Shown one piece after another: positions 1-11,666 of a DNA stretch of 64,000 nucleotides. A program made the position numbers and the translations under genes. The DNA comes from Isoetes taiwanensis. Its lineage: Eukaryota; Streptophyta; Lycopodiopsida; Isoetales; Isoetaceae. The DNA is taken from assembly GCA_021234155.1 (NCBI GenBank), contig JAJEKV010000093.1:498001-562000 (forward strand), read 5' to 3'. The notes under the pieces are model-generated. The model saw nothing but the letters and a program-made list of their open reading frames with translations, was not told the origin of the DNA and searched no databases. Numbering within the stretch: the first letter of the stretch is position 1; each line of letters opens with the position of its first letter.

Positions 1-175
1 GGCCGGCGTGGGATCCCCGACGTCGGGATTATGGTGGCTGATTTTGGCATCGTTATCAGCCATATCATGGGGATCCCAGAGGCTAGGATCGCAGGTTGAT
101 AATTCCGAAGGTCGAGATTACCAAGCATTTTTTTGGTGATGCCAGATTCGGGAATACCATTAACAACCCTGATGC
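1..175. repeat. Direct repeat copy A (cut by window edge)
   Basis: The first 175 bases recur at 2358-2532 at a constant offset of 2357 with one mismatch seen (cgttatc versus cattatc). The block is rich in GGGGATCC. Copy A starts at the window edge, so the true repeat may be longer. It could be a terminal repeat of a short LTR-like element or a segmental duplication; no TG...CA ends were found at its right boundary. Confidence 0.85.
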
Positions 176-756
176 CTTGGTGGAAAACAGTCCCTTCATT
201 TCAATATATGCTTGCAACTCTTCATGAATAGCTCACGAATGTTATTATCTCTACCATCTTGTTCATCAGAGGATAACATCTAGCCATTAGCTCTGCCATC
301 ATTTTCCTAGCCATTTCTATATAAATGCAGACTCAATGAATGGATGGACCTAAGGACATACGAAACCCATGGGTTGCTTATCTGAATCAAGTAGATTTTG
401 ACATGGGCATGGGGCAATGAGAATTGATGGAATTAATGTTAAGTGCGCTAATGGGTATCCCATCATGCAAAGTTGAATCAGAGTTGATAGAGCGTTGTTT
501 TGTCCTCTCTAAAAATCCCTTCTCATCTGGATAAGAGAGAGATGTTTTCATACATGCCTCACAGGCTAGCAAATTCTCCTCTTCTTGATCCACGGATCGG
601 GTAGTCATGCAAAAATCACAGGTAATGCAAAAATGGCATTCAATATTTGTAGGGCTTTAGTGTGCTTGGTAGTGTGGAAGCATAGGTGCCAATTAGTTTC
701 GAGAGGCTTGAATACTTTTGCCGCAACTCTTTATCAAGAAGTTTGCGCAATTAGTA
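176..756. other. No gene recognised
   Basis: AT-rich sequence between the first direct repeat and the hairpin element. Short open frames here lack family motifs and convincing splice signals. Confidence 0.5.
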
Positions 757-985
757 TTTGACTTATACGTCAAGCAAAGTAGGTGAGCGTTCTTGAAATA
801 TCTTGAGCCATTCTGATCAAGAATGACAAATGGCCTTGCAGAAACCGGTAGAATCCAGTTTATCTTTGCTTGACGTTGGAGAACAGAATGTGGTCAGCCA
901 TTCTTGCTGGCCCCATGACCTGCAGAATCTGGAGTGCCGGCGCGGCCTGATTTTGCAGGTCATGGGGTAGCAAGAATGGCTTCTC
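757..985. repeat. Hairpin-forming dispersed element, copy 1
   Basis: Two inverted repeats lie side by side. ACGTCAAGCAAAG (from 768) pairs with CTTTGCTTGACGT (from 863). AGCCATTCTTGCTGGCCCCA (from about 900) pairs with an imperfect copy ending near 981. A reverse-oriented relative lies at 13852-14020, sharing the ACGTCAAG...CTTGACGT hairpin, a CATTCTNATCAAGAAT core and a GACCTGCAGAATCTGG segment. This fits a MITE-like family; no target duplication was identified. Confidence 0.65.
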
Positions 986-2039
986 CCATTCCGTTCTCCA
1001 TTACTAAAATGAGTATTTTTCCTGCTAAGATTTATAGTGGACCAGCTAAAAATAAAAGAGGAATAACACTCCGACTCTTGTTTGTTATAATAGGGCATAA
1101 CACACTCATTCTAGGGTGTTATCCGTCTTAATAACCTGGGCCTGAGAGTTTTATAGTGGTTTTGTGGTGGTATAACAAGCTAGGTGTTTATAGCCATTTG
1201 GCATAACAAGATGTTTATGCACTTTTTAATGTGTTACTGGTGGGTAACACTCTTGCAACCAACGGCTGAGATCTGATCTTAGCCTTAAAACTTGAGGGCC
1301 AGGTTGTTGGCAAGGAAAGATTGCCGAAAAAAAAACATTTAAATTGCTTGCTAATATGATTTTGATTTAAGGTATTACCTGAAAAAAAGTTGACCACGAT
1401 ATGCCCCATGAAATGTGTTTATCTAAAAATCTAAAAAGAGAAAGAATCATAGAAAGCCTCTATTTGGGCATCAGATTGGCTGGTTATTATTGAACCCATT
1501 TTTTCACTTATTTCATCGAATTGCTGAGATCAAGATAATAAATCATATGCTGATCCATTATTGGTAAATTTGATCCATTTTAGCCTTATTTCGTCCTTCG
1601 TGGCAAAGGCAACTTCAAAAAACTCAGAAGTGCGAGAGGACTTCTGAATTGCTGAATTCAGAGCTGGGTTTGTCTTCTTGCTAGATTTGATTTGTCTTCT
1701 AGTGAAGAGATCGATTATGATTTGTTTCTTGTTCTGATTTCAGGTTTAGGAGCACTGAACTGCAATGGGAATGGTCTCCATGTAAATCCCTTTGCTTTGC
1801 TTACATGGCAAAGCTCTCAGAACTGGGTTCTGCGGTAATGGGGATGCACCCTTAGCCATTGCCAAATTCTATTTCCTTCCTCTCGAATCCCCACTATGCA
1901 TGTGGCAACTCCCCATTGGATGTCGTCCTTCGGTATCACCATGGTGAACGTGTCTTGCTCTGAGTGGATAGCATATGGTAAAGAGCCAGTCTTTACCCAT
2001 CGTAAGCATTAATTCAAACCAAAGGCTTCAATGTCACCA
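986..2039. other. No gene recognised
   Basis: AT-rich DNA without a supportable coding region, RNA gene or repeat. Confidence 0.5.
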
Positions 2040-2357
2040 CGTGGATGGTCAAGATATATTGTGGTAAGTGGAGATCCCAGATGTTGGATAAGGATGGCCA
2101 AAATTGCTTGAGAGCCTACTGACGGTCAACATTAATCTTCGGGGATCCAGAGTTGGGGATCTTCCCACTGGCCGATATTGTTCCCGTTATTGGCCATGCA
2201 GTGGGGATCCTGGAGGAGAGGATCACCCAAAGTCATTCGCAGAGATCCCAAAGGCTAGCATATTCCTTGGTCCCTCGGTATTCGCCAGGATGGTAATCCT
2301 GGAGACGGGGATAACGTGGCCGATATTGGCGGCCTGCTAGAGGAGGAAACCACTTTC
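2040..2357. repeat. GATCC-rich degenerate repeat block
   Basis: The block precedes direct-repeat copy B and resembles it internally: a TGGCCGATATTG...GGGGATCC segment near 2169 matches TGGCTGATTTTG...GGGGATCC near 2391, about 222 bp apart. It may be part of a longer terminal repeat whose first copy is cut off by the window start. No coding signal. Confidence 0.5.
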
Positions 2358-2532
2358 GGCCGGCGTGGGATCCCCGACGTCGGGATTATGGTGGCTGATT
2401 TTGGCATCATTATCAGCCATATCATGGGGATCCCAGAGGCTAGGATCGCAGGTTGATAATTCCGAAGGTCGAGATTACCAAGCATTTTTTTGGTGATGCC
2501 AGATTCGGGAATACCATTAACAACCCTGATGC
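2358..2532. repeat. Direct repeat copy B
   Basis: Second copy of the 1-175 repeat, nearly identical and without indels; similarity stops abruptly after GATGC at 2532. Sequence on the two sides differs, so the repeat end is real. The high identity implies a recent event or gene conversion. Confidence 0.85.
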
Positions 2533-2747
2533 GACAGGACACAGGACAACTAAGATTGCAGCATGGCCCCTCATATGTGTCAGTATGGTGAAACGGAAGG
2601 GCTCCAAACGAGTTCCGTAGTGAGAATTGATGGGGATATTGGAGAATGGTATTTTCTCCTCCAAGATCCCCAAAACCAGGATAAAACTATCTTCAACCTT
2701 GAACTTGTTTTTGATGTATTGTAAAAATATAAGAAAGTAGTTGTATA

Positions 2748-3080
2748 ACAAACCATTATCTTTGCAACCTTAGTTAAATCCCCCTAAAACCCCTCTTTCG
2801 TTTGGGTATATTCATACGAGGGATGCCTTTGGGCATCTGGAGCTGTTGGATGGATATATTCAGAAGTTATGCTTTAGTTTGGACCGTAGATAGTGATTCT
2901 CGTTTGTGGGGTATGTTCCTACAAATGGGAGTACATCGTAAATAACTTGACAAAACGTTATAAGATTTGAACTAAATATATTTAATGTTTTATACATGTA
3001 TTATACAATTAGAGGGAGGTGAAAAAGGGCACTCAGTTTTAGGGGGGATTTAACTAAAATTGTACAAGGTAATGGTTTGT
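2748..3080. mobile_element. MITE with about 43-bp terminal inverted repeats
   Basis: The left arm at 2748-2790 (ACAAACCATTATC... then TTAGTTAAATCCCCCTAAAA) is mirrored by the right arm at 3036-3080 with a few mismatches and small indels. The 333-bp length, AT-rich non-coding interior and long inverted repeats fit a miniature inverted-repeat transposable element. A clean target duplication was not found, so the superfamily is open. Similar AAATCCCCC..ACCCC stretches occur near 9836 and 10435, probably degraded relatives. Confidence 0.7.
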
Positions 3081-6030
3081 GTTAAGAAAGGAATTTTTGC
3101 GAATGGCATTGGGAAGATATTGTAAATGTTAGTGATATAGAGCGCAATAGGCAACAATGCAATACATAGGAGGAATAGCTTGATTACTGAAATGAAGATC
3201 ATCTAAAATGACATTACAAAAGACTACCACCAAAAACAAGCTCTGTTCATGGTTGCATTGCTCATAATAGCTAGATAATATTAAATATATGTAAGTCGTG
3301 TGATACATATTTCTATTCTAGTGAATTAAGAGTTGATTCCATGGATCCAGGCCATCAAATCGAGATACTTGGAATGGGTGAGCAGCATTGCTTGGCAAAC
3401 ATGGACCTTTGGTTCGTAGATAGGTGAGGGTCTCTGGTTTGTTTTGGAGTTGGCTGTTTATTGAATGGTTTGATATTGGTTTCTCAATTGGCGTTTCTTC
3501 TTCTCAACAGTTTCTTTCCATTATTCTTTGAATCCACCCTTCCTCCTTTAAAAATAAAATTAACACAAATAATTGCTATTTTGTATGTTTTATGTCATAT
3601 GGCATGCATAATCAACATGAGTGGCATGTGTTATAAGCCCCCCATTTGAAGGTATTTTATTTTTCTCATGTGGGTGCCAGTTTTGTATGTGCATTATTTT
3701 TATTTTTTGTAAGTATCTTCCTCAATTTGTTCTTCAGCAAGCTTTAGGCATCAAGGGACCGGCATTACATGAGTCAAACCAAGCCTATGTGGAAGCTCCT
3801 TAGTGATGGGCCATCACTAGGTTTTTCCCTGAAACCCCAAAATGGTGGCGTTCATTTATGCCAGTAATAAGCTTTCGCCCAAGTCACATCAACCAGCAAC
3901 CTATGTTCTTTGTTGTAGTTGGGACTCTTATTTAACTTTTTGCCAGTGGGTAGTATACATATGTGGGCTACCACACTTAACATATATAACCATTGTACTA
4001 AGAAATTGTTGGGATGAATGAAAAGCAAACATTAGCAAACATTAGCTTTGCATTGTTTCTCGCTTTTATGTCTAAAGCAAGTAAGAGCATGTGAGTTAAC
4101 TCAAGACCAATTATTGTAGGAATGCACATCTAGAGCAACTTACAGTAATGAAAGTTGCATGCGCATGATTATAATCTTTTATAAGAGTATAAATATGATG
4201 ACAAATTCATTGAACAATTTGTGAGGCTTCCAATATGCCAGCTTGGTATTGCATACACGAGCATATTGTCATGTCTGCATGGGTTTTTTTGCAAAGAGGA
4301 CCAGCAGACTAATCTGAATACGACAACACAAGAATCATGTTTATAAAGGAGAAAATGATGCACCATTCATTTCACGATACTAAAAATGCAATAGGCTAGT
4401 TTTGCACAAGGCAATTAGAATAAGGAAAAAATGTGAAGACACAGCTGGAGATTCTCATTTCCATTGAGATTCAACATGTAGAATTCATGTCCTCAAGAAA
4501 CACTTTTGATTTTAGTCTCAAATTCCCTCAGCAATGGGCCTCTCATTATACTATTGTATAATGACCTATTCTTGAACAAAATCTTAGTAAAAATGACTTC
4601 GCAAAGAGAAAAGGAATAAATAAACCGATTTCAAAGTGATAACAAAGAGATGGATGGGATGAACTAAAACAAAAAGGGGAAATAGAAGCATAATATTAGG
4701 AGTGATAGCAACGAATGATTGAGGGACAAATATTTCACCTCTGAGCTATTTTTATTATTGCCTTTTTCATGTTTCTTTATTGAAACAACACTATCTTCTC
4801 TTCTACTTCTTTTTTAAAACCAGAATCCACAAACTAAAACATGTTGAGTTTATAGTTTATTATAGTTTTTTATCCATAAATAAAAATAAGATACGGAGTT
4901 GAGTTGTGACTTTTGAGGACATCATAAGTAAAGCATACATCAATGTGCGTAAGTGTGCACAATTCAATGTTAAGTTGTTTTAAGCATATAAAAAGAAAGG
5001 TTGAGGCTAAAAATCTTGAATTGGTATATATTAGAAATTGTAGAATATTTACGGTGGCATTGTTGTATACGAGAATTGCCCCACGGCTTAAATTCCGTGG
5101 GGGAAACATTTGCTGATGCGCGACACTGTGGAGGCAAATGTTGAACCTACGGGGCTATTCTTGTAATGTGAATGTCTCCTCTAAACTTCTGACTCAACAG
5201 ACAATGTGGCAAAAAATTCCTTTGTTTAAAGCAATGGCAGAGTTTTGTATTCTCAACACACATAGGAGATCCTTCGGCGATAGAGATGGCACCATGAATG
5301 CGCCAAATAATTTTGAAGGTTTGTTGGAGGTGCTCGGAATGGTTCTTGGTTGTAGTTGAGTTAGTTTTGAAGAATCTTCTCTAGTTAGTCATCTGGAAGC
5401 TTTCTTTATCTGAACAACATTTTCGCCACTGTTTTTGCATCACCGTGCATTCTTGCAAGCATTTTTGGGAGATTCTCAAAGTTTCTTGATAATCTTGATA
5501 TATTTTACTCTATTTTCTCCTTTCCGCTTTCTTGATTAATTCTTTTATAAATGCAAGGTGCTTTTTTTCTGTTCGAGGTGGGAGATTGCTAGAAACGCTT
5601 TCTTTTTTCACGAATCATTAGATTAAATGGAAACTTTACTCTTCTAATGGCCAGGGCTCTTTGATGAGGCTTTGAGCGATCTTTCGCGAATTTCTAGCAA
5701 TCTTGGTAAGACATTTGTGATTCTATTTGTTTCTCTGTCTTCTTTAACCCTAATTCCTTGTTTCTTTTGTGCATGCAGTCTGTTTCCAGTTGTGTTGGAG
5801 GTCGGTGATGGCTAAAAGTTGTGAACTGCTTTTATTTTTCTTATGTAGCTTGAGTGATCCTTTCCTTCGTGAAGGCCCAAGTTGTGTTGAGTGGAGATGT
5901 TTAGAAATGGATGCACCGTCATTTTGCTTGGATAATGATGGAGATCTTGTATCCCTTGTTCTCAAGGATACCGCAAACATTCCTGATGTCCATAAACTTT
6001 CTAATTTGGATGGACTGCAAAACATCATGT
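3081..6030. other. No supportable gene; one short hairpin
   Basis: Open frames here (longest about 91 codons, near 5769) show no family motif. A perfect 8-bp stem CCCCACGG/CCGTGGGG with an 8-base loop lies at 5079-5102. Nothing else was recognised. Confidence 0.5.
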
Positions 6031-6258
6031 TTATTCATCAATGATGATATCATAGAGATGTAATTGTACCATTGATTTGTACCACTGGGTAGACTTATGA
6101 TTCTGAATGGGATGCGTAAAGCAAAATCTCACAATATTCCCTTCCTTATCAGGTTTTTCCTTAGCCAAGTACCTCTCTAGTTGCTTGAAAGTAATAATAA
6201 CATCAGAACCGTAACACTTGCACAACAATCTAAGTTGCTCTTCCTGATAATGATTTAT
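6031..6258 (-). pseudogene. Exon-like open segment, unidentified
   Basis: The minus-strand frame is open from after a TGA at 6259-6261 to a stop near 6031. Its product has ordinary protein composition, including EEQLRLLCKCYGSDVIITFK and RFCFTHPIQ, unlike the low-complexity shadow frames around it. No family was recognised. It may be a fossil exon of a gene whose other parts lie toward 13 kb. Confidence 0.25.
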
Positions 6259-6878
6259 TCATATTCAAGATATTCATCTCCAGTATCCTGACCAACAAGA
6301 AAATCAGTCACCAACTTGATGAAGTTCCATCTGCCCATGAATGGCAAAGCACGATATACAATAGTACATAAATGTTCTCTGCATACTCCTAACATGATGG
6401 ACTTGATGGTCTAAATTTGTTAGCAAAGCTTTTTTATCAGAAAAAGCTGATTTAATCTATATATTTTTTTGCATCCGGCATATCCCAGGAGTCTTCCTAG
6501 ACCTCCTCATTAATCCTATGCAAGCTAACCATGCTCACTCAAAGATTGGTGACATGTCAAACATCAAAGTTATGTTCTTTACTTCTAGTATTTGCCACTC
6601 TAATCTCCTGATGCCTTTGAATTATGCTACCAAACTTATGAAATAAATCCTGCAACCTGCAAACAAACCAGGAAGTTAGAACATCCTTATGAAAATAAAA
6701 TAACTCAAAACTTAAAAACTTACAATGCTAGCGGATAGTAAGCCACGCTAATCTTGGTTACTTGTAATAAAGGAGTAAATTCTACAAGCTTTATCTCTTC
6801 AATTCTCTTTTCATTCCACAAATCAATTGTTTTCGTGCCCATTAGAGTTTTGCAGCAGACTTGGAGATGCCACCAGCT

Positions 6879-7133
6879 TCATCTTGTAACAAAGGAACTA
6901 AATAAAAGGGACCTTGCATCATTAGATAAAATAGTAGGATTATGTGGAATTGGAACTGGCTTAAGCATTCCAAATTTGTCTACATCTATCATATACTTCG
7001 CAATAGTATCTTCTCCAAAATCACTTACTATAGCTGCCTCAAATTTAGACAGATCAAAACTTGAAGATTCGGAAGCAACAAAAGATGAAAACTCATTACC
7101 AATAGCTACTTCCTTTTCCTTCTTTATCCGCAT
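6879..7133 (-). pseudogene. Exon-like open segment, unidentified
   Basis: An 84-codon minus-strand frame with balanced composition, including EAAIVSDFGEDTIAKYMIDV and PVPIPHNPTILSNDA. No motif was recognised. It lies about 0.6 kb from the similar minus-strand segment at 6031-6258; whether they belong together is unknown. Confidence 0.25.
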
Positions 7134-7163
7134 GATTGAGGTTTTCAGAATCCTGTGAACAAA

Positions 7164-7748
7164 ATGAGTGCACTGACACTTGCTAATTGGGTTAAGTATA
7201 TGTTGTCTACTGTGGGAGTTGAAGGAAAGTATTTTGAAAAATTTGGTCGCATAATAGTAATTTCTAGGATGATTAGGGTAGGTATTTCGCAGTCTATCGG
7301 TATGCAGATTACTGGCTAGAAAATCGTTGAAACTTATAACATGTACTTTTCTTCTTAATTTTATTATCTTAATTGGTTTGTTATTTTCTGACTGTTTGTT
7401 TTTTTAGGTACAACAAGTCACTGAATCTGCAAGCTAATTGTGCCACGAACTTAGTCAATAATCACATTTGATGATAAAGGTGAACGAAGGATGTTTGATG
7501 AAGTTTACAAAGAAGAACTTAAGAAGATTGATGGTCTTCTGGTAAGGGTCGTTTTGTTCTTGTTGATGTGGTGATACTAAGAATGTTGTTGATGTCAAGA
7601 ATGTTGATCCTACATCTATAAATGAGATTTGTTCTATTGTAGCAACTGTGGGTAGTTCTGACATAGAAACTGTAAATGAAAAGTCAGTAGAAGTGGAAAA
7701 GCCGGCAGCTGCTCATATCAGTAAGGCCTTTAGGTTTGTCAACCTTTA
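7164..7748 (+). pseudogene. Cluster of short exon-like frames, unidentified
   Basis: Three plus-strand segments read as protein. 7164-7319 is an ATG frame of 51 codons (MSALTLANWVKYMLS...). 7455-7541 is a 29-codon segment bounded by an AG acceptor and a GTAAGG donor, both phase 0 (FDDKGERRMFDEVYKEE). 7583-7748 ends in a stop and includes VDPTSINEICSIVATVGSS. The splice-like borders suggest remains of a spliced gene. No family was recognised. Confidence 0.25.
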
Positions 7749-9086
7749 AATTTGCAAATAGTGCCAGTATCTTAAATGCAAGGGGAAGGGTCACTCCTTT
7801 ATTCTTTACCTTCTTCACTCCCTTTTTTCCCTTTGTTTCACTCTAGGTGCTTGCAACAAATGGAAACATAGATTATCTATAAATTGAACAACTTTTGGTC
7901 TGTGTGCAAAAGAAGTCGTAACTTCTAATAAAATTGTCTTAAAGGCCTTACATTTCATAACAATTCTGCTAAAAGGATTGTTGTGGATGCCCATGGTGCA
8001 TACAATTCACCAATAAGAAGAGAAGGCACTCACCAGAATGCATGTTTCAATAGCTCCTTGGGCAAATAAAAGACTCAGTCTTGAAATAATCTCTAGACAG
8101 GAGTTTGCTTCTGACTCATCTGAATTACTACACCATTTGATATAAATCTTTTTGATTACATTTTAAATTGAGCAGATAACACTTATGTGCTTGTTGAATT
8201 AATATAGCAACTAATCTCGATTACAAGTGCCAATGTAAGATAGGTCAACATGTTGAAAATCCATCAAAATGTTAAATACAATAATATATAACTGGTCAAA
8301 GAATTATAAACCAACATCTTTATAACTTACAGCGGTCCATCTTATTCGCATAGTGTCTAGAATCACATCATTGCTTTTCCTAGCATTCATCTACTTTTTC
8401 CATGTGCTATGCTTTTTGCTTGCATGTCCTCTTGTCACAGTCAACATCTCAAAAAAAAAAACAAGGGTAAATCATATTGGTCATAAGAACCTTACATTGC
8501 TCAAGATGGAATACAAGTTGTCGCATTCCTCTAGATGTTGAAAGGCTTATTAACATGCCGACATCAAAAGGGAAGCATTGTTGTATTTTTGTTTCAATAG
8601 CTCCCTTTGCAGACTTGGAAAAACCTCAAAGTTAAAAATATTACTTTACGCGAATGAACCATGTTGCCTTTGAATCAGAAACGCCACTGCTCTTCTACCT
8701 GGTGTAAATGATACTTGTGGATTAAGATATTTGTTTACCAAACAATCTCTTAATACTAGCACTTCAATTTTACACATCCTTATTAGTGTGGCATGAATTA
8801 CATCAAGTAAAACTGAGAATTCATTTTTTGAGATTAATTGGAGTCCCCGTAGTCATAATGCGGTTGAAATATTAAGGTCCTGGAAAGACAAGGAAAAGCA
8901 CTTTTTTTTATTATAGAAGGCTATGGGGATAATCATTAGTATCCATCTCAGTTTGAAAGGACTACTACATATATAAAATCAGTTTTTATATTTTCCACGT
9001 TTGGAAGATCCTGTGATAGTTCCAGTGGCCTTATGGAAGAAGTTATTCATCATTCTCTTAAAGTAAATGAAGATGTCCAATCATAT
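7749..9086. other. No gene recognised
   Basis: AT-rich sequence with only short frames lacking motifs. Confidence 0.5.
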
Positions 9087-9329
9087 CTACCACCCCCTCC
9101 TTGAGTTTATCGACCAGACGTAATCACTTTCAGATGTGTAAAGGATGACTTGACCGTTATTTTGCATGACTAGTATATAACGATCTTTCTGACCTGTAGA
9201 GTGGCTTGACACAAAATCTGGTGCTCCAGACTCATGTAAAATGATAAGTTTGCCATCTAGCTGCAGCGGAACTAGGCAATCATCTGTCTTTACTGTGGAT
9301 TTCATCGTCTTACTGCACAATATTACCAT
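9087..9329 (-). pseudogene. Bulb-type (mannose-binding) lectin fragment
   Basis: The minus-strand frame encodes about 80 residues containing two degenerate bulb-lectin repeats. The first reads LQLDGKLIILHESGAPDFVS; the second is VMQNNGQVILYTSESDYVWS. In the family each repeat carries a QxDxNxVxY mannose-binding motif; here both are changed (QLDGKLIIL and QNNGQVILY), so binding is doubtful. A possible acceptor (GTGCAG) lies just upstream at about 9311. No signal peptide or kinase part is visible nearby. Probably a fragment of a lectin or lectin-receptor gene. Confidence 0.5.
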
Positions 9330-11570
9330 CTTTTTTCATTATCAACTAATAAATCCCCTTTTTTGAGCTCAAACTCTGCCAGAAAAATCACCCTAAAGAT
9401 TAATATCAGGCCTCCTATGATGGTTAGTGGTTTATGCTGGAGTAGAGTTTGTACAAGCATATATTATCTTAAAACAAAGAACATAAAGAAAGATACAACA
9501 TGAATAGATCACATATAGAATATACCTATTATGCTTTTATCAAACACTGCGTGGCCATTTTTCAAGCACTTATAGCATCTATAGAGGTAATAAGAGAATC
9601 TCCTCGCTTGAATATCTGTTGTGTTCATTTTACTCAATCTTCTGAAGGTCATTATAGTTCAACAATATATTGTTGCACATCTATGATGACTTTTCCTTCT
9701 CATGAAGTGTGGCCTAGCTGGATCTTTCCTTGATTGTACTCATAGAAAGAAAGCCCCCTTGTTCAATATAAGATAATACAGATCTGACAGACCCCATGTT
9801 GAGCTCACCATAACCGAAAATTGAACCAGTGAATTAAATCCCCCCCAGACCCCCCCTAGTTCTTTTTGTTGATATTCGTGCATGGCATCCAGTGGTTGGC
9901 AAGGAGCATTGTATGTCAATTTTGGCAATCTTGGCCATCGTTAAGCGCTACTCATTTTTTAGCAAGTTTTAATTAATTAACTGTCGGTCTCTTGCCTCTA
10001 AACTCACGTCAACAAAGGAGACAAATGGGGAGCAAATAGGGAGAGGTGCACCTGGACTATTAAGTCATCGGATTCGTCAATCCTATGACCCAGATCGTAT
10101 GTTGGGGCCCCTAGGCACCTCTCATTTTGCTTATAGTTATTTATGATTAGAAGCGCCATGATTTTGAAATATGAAATACGATTTCGCATAAGGTTTTGAG
10201 GGAATATCGAACCTCTATACGACTTTGCCTAAGATTTTAGAATATGAAATATGGGAGCTCGAACCTCTACCAAAATAATTCAATGCCTTAACTAAGACTA
10301 CTTTGAGCAATATACCTAGTGAGTTAAAGCAATTATTTTTTATCTTGAATCTATGTTTTTTTTATAACAACTTATTTGATTGTTTTAGGGACATATGGTC
10401 TATGGTTTTAGGAATTGTTATTTTTACATCCATATCAAATCCCCCTAAAACCCCCTGTTATTTTGCTCTGTATTCATTCTTCACCGTCATCATCATTAGG
10501 TTCCCATTCTGCATTAAACACGGTTAAAGTCCCAAACTTATCAACAAGAGGTGTAATATTCACAATGACAAACTAAGCTTGAGAGAGAAACTTACGGTTA
10601 CGGAAGCCACTGGAAGAGAGGATGATTTGGCCTATATAATGAAATTTTCATATGCACATGCATAGGAAGCACGATTGACAAGTGGATCAAACATTTTTTT
10701 CGATTAAGAAATATGTAACAATAAAATTATGTCCCAATTTCTCAAATCTACCAAGCCAAATATTGCGAACTAATAGTTCAGAAAATAGCTACACTGTATT
10801 TTCTTCAATACTTCACAAGACCAGAACAGAAGGCTGTACAATATGGTGTTACATATACTGTCTCACATGACTGCCAATTTTACATGGCCATAATATGAAA
10901 TGAATAATTCCCAATATTGTTCCCAATCTTTGACTCGATTGTTCTGTTAAATTATAAACTAGTGCATGTCTAATCTATCTTTTGATATAAAACTCATCTT
11001 CAGCTTCTATAATTGCTGAAGACTCTGCTCGTATATAAATTTATCTTGCTCAAATACGTCTTCAAAATTCTTCCATCCTCACGTGTTATTGCAACCTTCT
11101 AAATACTAACATTATATTCATGTATTGGTATGTGCACATAACAAGCAACCTGAAGAAAAACCATGTTGACATGTTGGGCATGAGAAAAAACCATAGCATT
11201 CCGTGAAACTACATTCTGTTAACAAAAATATTGTTCAAAAGAGATAATGTAGTCCAAGAGACCACTCTAAGCATACGTACAATGACTAACAATGATAGGG
11301 GGAATGACAACTTGATAGAGCCCATTTCTTTTACAGTCTAAGCATCAACCCAGACTGTGATACCGTTACCATTTTTTGATTTATCTACAATTAGAAAAAC
11401 GGGATTTATCATCTCAAGCATGCTGATTTCAAGACTTTCTGAGCAACTGGAAGTGTTAGATAACCTTGAGAGACCAGTACAAGAATAGATTACACAATAT
11501 ATCCATCCTCCTGTGTAAAACATTTTGAGGAGGGATAATAGTTAAACCCCCATAAGACTATTGTCTGTTA
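9330..11570. other. No gene recognised; degraded MITE-like ends
   Basis: Segments near 9836 (TTAAATCCCCCCC) and 10435 (TCAAATCCCCCTAAAAC) resemble the end of the MITE at 2748. A minus-strand frame at 11338-11523 looks protein-like (MLEMINPVFLIVDKSKNG) but was not recognised. Confidence 0.4.
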
Positions 11571-11666
11571 GATGTTTAACATCCTTCAACGTAAGGTGAG
11601 TTCAAGTCAATATTCAGGGATGTTTAACATCCTTGAAAGTAAGGCGAATTGAAGTCAATATTTAGG
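11571..11666. repeat. Two-copy tandem duplication, 48 bp
   Basis: GATGTTTAACATCCTT and the following bases repeat with a period of 48 (starts 11571 and 11619), with a few substitutions. Confidence 0.8.
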
